Part shown: in pieces, positions 58,775 to 64,000 of the stretch
Layout: each line of letters opens with the position of its first letter
How positions within the stretch are numbered: the first letter of the stretch is position 1
From: Blattabacterium cuenoti
GTDB lineage: Bacteria; Bacteroidota; Bacteroidia; Flavobacteriales; Blattabacteriaceae
DNA: 64,000 bases
Reading direction: 5' to 3'
Assembly (NCBI RefSeq): GCF_014252255.1
Contig: NZ_CP059213.1
Location: forward strand, 372,001-436,000
Notes under the pieces: model-generated
The model's input: the letters and a program-made list of their open reading frames with translations, nothing else
The model's database searches: none
What the model was told of the DNA's origin: nothing
Position numbers and translations under genes: made by a program

Positions 58775-59437
58775 ATGAAATTTTTTATAGATACGGCAAA
58801 TTTAAAGGAAATTAACGAAGCAAAATTATTGGGGATATTAGATGGAGTTACTACAAATCCATCTTTAATTTCTAAAGAATCTTTTTCTAGTAAAAAAGAA
58901 ATTGAAAATCATTATATATCTATATGTAATATCCTACAAAATAAAGAAAATGTAAGTGCAGAAATTATTAGCACAAATTATGAAGAAATGATTAAAGAAG
59001 GAGAAAAACTTTCTCTTCTTCATCCAAGAATAGTAGTAAAAGTACCTATGACATGTGATGGGATCAAAGCTATTAAATATTTTTCATATAAAAAAATAAA
59101 AACTAATTGTACTTTAATTTTTTCTTCAAGTCAAGCTTTATTTGCAGCTAAAGTTGGTGCTAATTATGTATCTCCATTTATAGGAAGAATAGATGATATA
59201 TCTTATGATGGATTAAATTTAATAAAAGAAATAAAAAAAATATATGATAATTATAATTTTAAAACGAAAATTTTAGCAGCATCCATTCGTCATCCTTTAC
59301 ATATTATAGAATGTTCAAAAATTGGAATATACGCTATTACTTCTCCCATAAAAGTGATTTATTCTTTACTTAATCATCCTTTAACAAATATAGGATTAGA
59401 AAAATTTTTAATTGATTATAAAAATAAAATAAATTAA
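58775..59437 (+). CDS. tal: Transaldolase, TalC/MipB type
   Basis: Class I aldolase of the pentose phosphate pathway, in the small form related to fructose-6-phosphate aldolase (220 residues). MKFFIDTANLKEINEA, DGVTTNPSLISKE and the Schiff-base lysine K89 in RIVVKVPM are visible, then NCTLIFSSSQALFAAKVGANYVSPFIGR. The transaldolase role is preferred over aldolase on family grounds. Convergent with rpoZ, 6 bases apart. Confidence 0.92.
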   Translation: MKFFIDTANLKEINEAKLLGILDGVTTNPSLISKESFSSKKEIENHYISICNILQNKENVSAEIISTNYEEMIKEGEKLSLLHPRIVVKVPMTCDGIKAIKYFSYKKIKTNCTLIFSSSQALFAAKVGANYVSPFIGRIDDISYDGLNLIKEIKKIYDNYNFKTKILAASIRHPLHIIECSKIGIYAITSPIKVIYSLLNHPLTNIGLEKFLIDYKNKIN

Positions 59438-59443
59438 GTAATA

Positions 59444-59752
59444 TTAAATTTTTATTTTTTCATTTAATAAATATTGAATAGAAATAGATGTTACTTTTGG
59501 TAATTTTTCATAACTTTTTGAAAGTTCTATTTGTTCTTTATTCTCAAAAATCTCTTCTAGATTATTTTTATTGATTATATTAAATTCTTCTAATTTATTA
59601 TTTAAATCTTTTTTAAGATGGTTACTAATTATTTGACTTATTTTTTCTAAAATACATATACTTTCATATATATTTTTTCCTGATTTTTTTTCTAATTCTA
59701 TACGATCTATCGTTTCAGTATTTATTGGAGCATTAGTATTCAAAAAATTCAT
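59444..59752 (-). CDS. rpoZ: RNA polymerase omega subunit, Bacteroidota type
   Basis: A 102-residue Rpb6/omega-like protein. NTNAPINTETIDRIEL, SGKNIYESICILEKISQIISNHLKKDL and ENKEQIELSKSYEKLPKVTSIS match the flavobacterial omega family that sits after bamD. It would help assemble beta-prime into RNA polymerase. The start overlaps the bamD stop by one base. The call rests on recalled family pattern and on context. Confidence 0.85.
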   Translation of the reverse strand: MNFLNTNAPINTETIDRIELEKKSGKNIYESICILEKISQIISNHLKKDLNNKLEEFNIINKNNLEEIFENKEQIELSKSYEKLPKVTSISIQYLLNEKIKI

Positions 59753-60306
59753 TAATTTTTTAATTTTTTATATAAAATTTTTAATTTTTTAGTATTATTT
59801 TTATAATATGAAAAATACTTCATATAATCATTATATGATTTTATGAAATCTTTTTTTTTATATAATTTATATTGGGATACACAAATTTTATATAATACTT
59901 TTTCTTTAAAATTACTTTCTGGAAAATCTTTTATAAAATCTTGAAAATAATCTAAAGAAGTTTGATATTTATGCATTATAAAATATAAATTAGCTATATA
60001 ATAATTTTTTCTTTCTATTTTCATTAATAAATCATTAAGTAATTTATAAACTTCTTTTATTTTTAAACTTTTAGGATATTTTTTAATGAATTGATTGAAT
60101 TTATTAATTGCTATATCAGTTTTATTTTTATCTAGATTAAAGTTTAAAGAAGAAAAATAATAATATTTACCACTTTCAAATAAATTTTCTTCTATTAATT
60201 CATTTTCTTTTTCTAATTCTAAAGAAACATATTTTTTTTTAGAAATAACACAACTTTCAAAAAAACTCATAAATATTATTATTAAAAAAATAACTTTCAT
60301 ATTCAT
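59752..60306 (-). CDS. bamD: Outer-membrane assembly lipoprotein BamD, N-terminally shortened
   Basis: Component of the Bam complex that inserts outer-membrane beta-barrel proteins. The N-terminus MNMKVIFLIIIFMSFFESC looks like a lipoprotein signal with the lipid-bearing Cys at 19. TPR-like repeats follow (AINKFNQFIKKYPKS, SLDYFQDFIKDFPESNFKEKVLYKICVSQYKLY). At 184 residues it lacks about 70-80 residues compared with flavobacterial BamD (about 260). By alignment from memory, the missing part is the first TPRs after the signal peptide, while the C-terminal TPRs remain. It overlaps ftn by 4 bases and rpoZ by 1. Confidence 0.8.
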   Translation of the reverse strand: MNMKVIFLIIIFMSFFESCVISKKKYVSLELEKENELIEENLFESGKYYYFSSLNFNLDKNKTDIAINKFNQFIKKYPKSLKIKEVYKLLNDLLMKIERKNYYIANLYFIMHKYQTSLDYFQDFIKDFPESNFKEKVLYKICVSQYKLYKKKDFIKSYNDYMKYFSYYKNNTKKLKILYKKLKN

Positions 60307-60806
60307 AATTTTTTATTTTTATGAAAATTTTTCATATCTTTATCAAATAAATATAATCCGCCTTTATCTTCTCCTATTAATTGAATTTTATCTAAAATTC
60401 TCTTAATTAAAGATTCTTCTTCTATTTGTTCTTTAACATACCATTGTAAAAAATTATATGTAAAATAATCTTTCTTTTCTAAAGATAATTCAACTAAAAA
60501 ATTAATTTTATTAGAAATTTTTTTTTCATGTTCAAATAATATTTGAAATAATTCTTTTAAACATCCATATGTTATTTTTTTTAAAAAAATATTATTTAAA
60601 GTAATATCACCTCCTCTTTTATTAAGATATCTGATTAATTTTAACATATGTTTTCTTTCTTCATTAGAATGATCATATAAAAATTCACATATTCCTTCAA
60701 ATCCTTTTTTTTCTACGCAATAAGCCATAGATAAATATAATTGAGAAGATTCTGATTCTCTATTTAATTGTTTTATTAATTCTAATTGTATTTTATCATT
60801 AAGCAT
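60303..60806 (-). CDS. ftn: Non-heme ferritin
   Basis: Iron-storage protein with a ferroxidase centre. E17, E50 and H53 (NEERKHM), a Glu near 94 (LFEHEKK) and the EQIEEE region of the fourth helix are visible. Length 167 is normal. It could store iron for Fe-S and heme enzymes such as sulfite reductase; that link is inference. It lies 5 bases after dapA and is coupled to bamD. Confidence 0.94.
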   Translation of the reverse strand: MLNDKIQLELIKQLNRESESSQLYLSMAYCVEKKGFEGICEFLYDHSNEERKHMLKLIRYLNKRGGDITLNNIFLKKITYGCLKELFQILFEHEKKISNKINFLVELSLEKKDYFTYNFLQWYVKEQIEEESLIKRILDKIQLIGEDKGGLYLFDKDMKNFHKNKKL

Positions 60807-60811
60807 ATCAA

Positions 60812-61699
60812 TTAATTTCTATTTTTTTTATTTATTAAATTCATCATTTTTTCTTTTAAAGAGTAACTTCCAATTAATAATGGTAATCTTACATATGGAT
60901 TACATATTTTTTTTATACTTAAAAAAGTTTTAATCCCTGTAGGATTCCCTTCTTCATAAATTAAATCTATCATATCAATAATTTCATAAAAAATAGAAAA
61001 AGCTTTTTCTACTTGATTTTTTCTAGCTAAAGAAACCATTTTAGAAATTTTATTAGGATATCCTTGAGCAATGACGGATATTACACCTTCTCCTCCACCT
61101 AATATTATAGGTAAAGTAATAAAATCATCTCCTGAAATAACACTAAAATTTTGAGGTTTTTTTTCAAGAATTTTATAAGATTGCAATATATTTCCAGAAG
61201 CTTCTTTTATTCCTATAATATTATTAAAATTATTAGCTAAACGTAAAACAGTATTTGGAGTTATATTAGATCCTGTTCTTTTAGGAACATTATAAATAAT
61301 AATTTTTGCTTCAGTAGAATTTACAATAGATTTAAAATGTTCATATATTCCTTCTTGAGAAGGTCTATTATAATAAGGAGAAACTGATAATATAGCATAA
61401 AAATCTGATAAATTTTTTATTTTATTTATTTGATTTATAATATTAATTGTATCATTCCCTCCAATTCCTAATATTAAAGGAAGTTTTTTATAATTTTTAC
61501 TTTGAATACATTTAATAATATCTCTTCTTTCCTCTTTTTTTAGAGTAGCAGTTTCAGCTGTAGTTCCTAATGCTACTAAATAATCAACTTCATTATCTAA
61601 AACATATTTTACTAGTTTTTCAATTCCATTGAAATCAATTTTTCCATCTTTTTTAAAAGGAGTAACCAACGCTACACCTGTTCCATATAATTTTTTCAT
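60812..61699 (-). CDS. dapA: 4-Hydroxy-tetrahydrodipicolinate synthase
   Basis: Condenses pyruvate and aspartate semialdehyde, opening the lysine and diaminopimelate pathway. Schiff-base lysine K165 (GIKEAS), Y136 (IYNVPKRTG), R141 and the TTAETATL loop (47-54) are present. Length 295 is normal. It is first in dapA-ftn-bamD-rpoZ. DAP is needed for peptidoglycan, matching the retained PBP1A, and lysine may be supplied to the host. Confidence 0.97.
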   Translation of the reverse strand: MKKLYGTGVALVTPFKKDGKIDFNGIEKLVKYVLDNEVDYLVALGTTAETATLKKEERRDIIKCIQSKNYKKLPLILGIGGNDTINIINQINKIKNLSDFYAILSVSPYYNRPSQEGIYEHFKSIVNSTEAKIIIYNVPKRTGSNITPNTVLRLANNFNNIIGIKEASGNILQSYKILEKKPQNFSVISGDDFITLPIILGGGEGVISVIAQGYPNKISKMVSLARKNQVEKAFSIFYEIIDMIDLIYEEGNPTGIKTFLSIKKICNPYVRLPLLIGSYSLKEKMMNLINKKNRN

Positions 61700-61823
61700 A
61701 GATTAGTTTGATATATATATGTGATATTAATAAAGTTATTATTTCATATTGAGATATCATTAATCATTTTTTTTTAAAAAAATAAAAAAAACAGATGTAA
61801 GCGTATGTACATAAATTAAATTA

Positions 61824-62096
61824 TTAATAATCTTTTTTTGTTCTAGGTCTAGCTGCAGATACAATAATATTTCTTCCCATAAATTCTGTCCCATTTAATT
61901 TTTCTATAGCTTTTTTTGCGTTTTCTTCATTAGACATTTCTATGAATCCAAATCCTTTACTTCTTTTATTTGATGTAGATTCATCAAAAATTATCTTAGC
62001 ATGAGTTACTTCTCCTATAGATTCAAAATATTTTTTTAATTCTTGTTCTGTCATATCATAAGATAAGTTACCTACATATAATTTCGTATTGTCCAT
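61824..62096 (-). CDS. RRM-type RNA-binding protein
   Basis: A single RNA-recognition motif of 90 residues. RNP2 is LYVGNL at 6-11 and RNP1 is KGFGFIEM near 48-55, followed by the final strand IIVSAARPR and a short basic tail. Such proteins in Bacteroidota and cyanobacteria are linked to cold stress and mRNA binding, but the targets are unknown. It is a lone gene with its own -7-like box. Typical Bacteroidota versions have longer Gly-rich tails, so this one is short. Confidence 0.9.
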   Translation of the reverse strand: MDNTKLYVGNLSYDMTEQELKKYFESIGEVTHAKIIFDESTSNKRSKGFGFIEMSNEENAKKAIEKLNGTEFMGRNIIVSAARPRTKKDY

Positions 62097-62120
62097 ATTA
62101 AAAATAAATTGTTTTCAAAG

Positions 62121-62128
62121 CAAATTTA
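62121..62128 (-). promoter_or_regulatory. Putative Bacteroidota -7 element for the RRM gene
   Basis: On the minus strand TAAATTTG, 25 bases before the start codon, matches TAnnTTTG and is identical to the box before the transaldolase gene. Confidence 0.4.
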
Positions 62129-62222
62129 GAGAAATATTTTTTCTAAATATATTAAAATATAAATTTTCTATTTTTTATATTAAATTAAAAAATTTTTATA
62201 AATAAGTTAAAGAATACTTATA

Positions 62223-63395
62223 ATGAATAATTTTTCTATTATATCATCATTATTGGATAATGATTTTTATAAATTTACTATGCAAAATGCTGTTCTTAAA
62301 TTATTTCCATTAGTAAAAGCTAAATATGAATTTATTAATAGAGGAAAATATTCTTTTCCTAAAAATTTTGCAAATATTTTAAAAGAAAATCTTAATAAAA
62401 TGTCTTATTTAAAACTTTCAAATAAAGAAAGAATTTTTTTAGAAAAATATTGTCCTTATTTAGATTCCTCTTATTTAGATTTTTTAAATCAATATCAATA
62501 TAATCCAAAAGAAGTAAATATATATCAAAAAGGAAAAAATATAAAAATGAATATAGAAGGATTATGGAGTAGAACTATATTATGGGAAGTTCCTTTAATG
62601 GCTATTATTTCTGAATTATATTATAAATTAACAGGAATAAAACGTTTATCTGATAAAAATATCATCATTCTTACTAAAGAAAAATTAAAAAAATATAAAA
62701 AATTAAAAGTTAAAATTGGAGAATTTGGAACAAGAAGAAGATATTCTTATCAAGTACATAAATTAATACTTAAAATTTTAATAGAAGAAGGATATCCTTT
62801 TTTTATAGGAAGTAGTAATGTTCATTTATCTCATATATTTTCCATTAAACCAATAGGAACTAAAGGACATGAATGGATTATGTTTCACGCAGCAAAATAT
62901 GGATTTAATATAGCAGATCGTATAGCTATGGAAAATTGGTTAAATATTTATAAAGGAAATTTAGGTATAGCTTTATCCGATACATACACATCTTCAATTT
63001 TTTTCAAAAATTTTAATAAAAAACTTTCTAATACTTTTAAAGGAATTAGACATGATAGCGGTGATCCTATTTCTTTTATTAAAAAAACAATAAAACATTA
63101 TAAAAAATTTAAAATAAATCCTATTAAAAAAAAAATTGTATTTTCTGATAATCTTAATCCAGATAAAGTGGCTTTTATTTCTTCTTTTTGTAAAAATAAA
63201 ATTAATCCTTTTTTTGGAATAGGAACTAATTTTACTAATGATGTTGGTCCTCCTTCTATGAATATTGTTATTAAAATGATTAAAACCATTCCAAAAAAAA
63301 ATTGGATTTCAGTAGTAAAATTATCTAATGTTGAAAAAAAATCAACTGGAAAAAAAAATATGATTTTTTTTGCTAAAAAAATCCTTCATTTATGA
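62223..63395 (+). CDS. pncB: Nicotinate phosphoribosyltransferase
   Basis: Salvages nicotinate to nicotinate mononucleotide for NAD synthesis. SSLLDNDFYKFTMQNAVLKLFP, YEFINRG, the GEFGTRRRYSYQVHK block and the SSNVHLSHIFSIKPIGTKGHEWIMFHAA block (active-site His) are visible. FKGIRHDSGDP forms the phosphoribosyl site. Length 390 is normal. An NAD route by salvage fits a symbiont fed by its host. A dyad with a T-rich tail overlaps the stop codon. Confidence 0.95.
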   Translation: MNNFSIISSLLDNDFYKFTMQNAVLKLFPLVKAKYEFINRGKYSFPKNFANILKENLNKMSYLKLSNKERIFLEKYCPYLDSSYLDFLNQYQYNPKEVNIYQKGKNIKMNIEGLWSRTILWEVPLMAIISELYYKLTGIKRLSDKNIIILTKEKLKKYKKLKVKIGEFGTRRRYSYQVHKLILKILIEEGYPFFIGSSNVHLSHIFSIKPIGTKGHEWIMFHAAKYGFNIADRIAMENWLNIYKGNLGIALSDTYTSSIFFKNFNKKLSNTFKGIRHDSGDPISFIKKTIKHYKKFKINPIKKKIVFSDNLNPDKVAFISSFCKNKINPFFGIGTNFTNDVGPPSMNIVIKMIKTIPKKNWISVVKLSNVEKKSTGKKNMIFFAKKILHL

Positions 63396-63414
63396 CATAA
63401 TGTCATTTTATTTT
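63392..63414 (+). terminator. Weak dyad over the pncB stop codon
   Basis: ATGACA (63392-63397) pairs with TGTCAT (63401-63406) and is followed by TTTATTTTA. The stem contains the pncB stop codon. With a 6-base stem and 3-base loop it would be a weak terminator. Confidence 0.3.
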
Positions 63415-63441
63415 ACCTTTATTTATTAATAATTATATAAG

Positions 63442-64000
63442 ATGGAAAACAATAAAAAAGAATTAAACAATAGTTTTTATATTGAAAATTATGGATGTCA
63501 AATGAATGTATCAGATAGTGAAATAGTAATTTCTATTTTATTTAAAAATGGATTTTTTTTATCAAAAAATTTAAAAGAAGCAAATATAATTTTATTTAAT
63601 TCTTGTTCTATTAGAAAAAAAGCAGAATTAACATTAAACAATAGATTAGAAGAATTACAATATTTAAAAAGAAAAAATAAAATTTTATTTGGTATTATAG
63701 GATGTTTATCTAAACAATTTAGAGATATTCTTTTAAAGAAAAAAAAAATTGATTTTTTTGTAAATCCTAATTCTTATAAAGAAATACCTAATTTTATTAA
63801 AAATGCTATAATTGGAAAACCATATATTTATTCAAATAATCAAAAAAATGAAACATATTCAGATATAAATCCATTTTATTTAAAAAAAATAACAACTTTT
63901 TTAAGTATAACTAGAGGATGCAATAATATGTGTACATTTTGTGTAGTTCCTTTTACAAGAGGAAGAGAAATAAGCAGTAATCCATATTATATAATTGAGG
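63442..64000 (+). CDS. miaB: tRNA-2-methylthio-N6-dimethylallyladenosine synthase, 5' part
   Basis: Radical-SAM methylthiotransferase that modifies A37 of tRNAs reading UNN codons. I translated it by hand because it runs off the right edge. MENNKKELNNSFYIENYGCQ begins the UPF0004 domain, whose three Fe-S cysteines lie in YGCQMN, NSCSIRKKAE and IGCLSK. The radical-SAM motif is RGCNNMCTFCVVPFTRGRE. About 186 residues of roughly 440 are visible. It is 46 bases after pncB on the same strand. Confidence 0.95.
   Translation, partial: MENNKKELNNSFYIENYGCQMNVSDSEIVISILFKNGFFLSKNLKEANIILFNSCSIRKKAELTLNNRLEELQYLKRKNKILFGIIGCLSKQFRDILLKKKKIDFFVNPNSYKEIPNFIKNAIIGKPYIYSNNQKNETYSDINPFYLKKITTFLSITRGCNNMCTFCVVPFTRGREISSNPYYIIE

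Noticed and set aside
1-64000. tRNA genes, CRISPR arrays, insertion sequences or prophage
   Set aside because: No T-loop/acceptor pattern in any intergenic gap, no regularly spaced repeats, no transposase, integrase or phage-like protein; the only tandem repeat is the two-unit one in the PBP gene.

Overview
The window is very AT-rich, tightly packed chromosomal DNA from a Bacteroidota bacterium with a strongly reduced genome. The best inference is Blattabacterium, the cockroach endosymbiont of the Flavobacteriales. Reasons: a flavobacterial gene order in every cluster (str-S10-spc without tuf inside it, rsfS-ftsH-cdsA-psd, bamD next to a Bacteroidota-type omega subunit, menB-menA-hydrolase-menC-menE), almost no intergenic DNA, long A/T homopolymers, no Shine-Dalgarno sequences, no mobile elements, and retained sulfur assimilation (cysJ, cysK, cysE), lysine (dapA) and serine-type genes. 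The species call is inference from content, not a database match.

Layout. 1-9.3 kb: glmS (cut by the window edge), an orphan GT5 glycosyltransferase N-domain, RNase R, coaD, a PSP1/RicT protein, a class A penicillin-binding protein and a SerA-like dehydrogenase. 9.3-12.9 kb: cysE-cysK-cysJ on the minus strand. 12.9-13.5 kb: the only gap above 300 bases, with a strong minus-strand terminator and a possible frameshifted gene remnant. 13.5-19.9 kb: a eukaryote-like NADP isocitrate dehydrogenase, then the menaquinone cluster menB-menA-metallo-hydrolase-menC-menE and a small membrane protein. 19.8-38.9 kb: one nearly gapless run of 33 minus-strand genes, from rpsL through the S10 and spc groups, secY, rpoA and rplQ to eno and nhaD; rpmD (L30) is missing. 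39-43.8 kb: rplM-rpsI-rpsB-tsf-gpmI-map. 44-46 kb: dnaK. 46-50 kb: rsfS-ftsH-cdsA-psd. 50-54 kb: birA and pyrG-yidC. 54.2 kb: the small SRP RNA, then clpX. 55.5-58.7 kb: adk-obgE and lpdA. 58.8-62 kb: a transaldolase and dapA-ferritin-bamD-rpoZ. 62-64 kb: an RRM protein, pncB and the start of miaB.

Together the genes cover translation (about 30 ribosomal proteins, EF-G, EF-Ts, IF-1, MetAP), protein export and membrane insertion (SecY, YidC, SRP RNA, BamD), proteolysis and folding (FtsH, ClpX, DnaK), envelope building (GlmS, PBP1A, CdsA, Psd), cofactor routes (menaquinone, CoA, NAD, biotin attachment) and central carbon metabolism.

No CRISPR, phage, IS or clear new multi-gene system is visible. 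The points most worth checking are small: the orphan GT5 domain without its substrate loop, a BamD that has lost its N-terminal TPRs, a biotin ligase without the arginines of its biotinyl-AMP loop, a MetAP with an Asp-to-Glu metal ligand, an L24 whose C-terminus is replaced by a short duplication, and the metallo-hydrolase kept inside the menaquinone operon.
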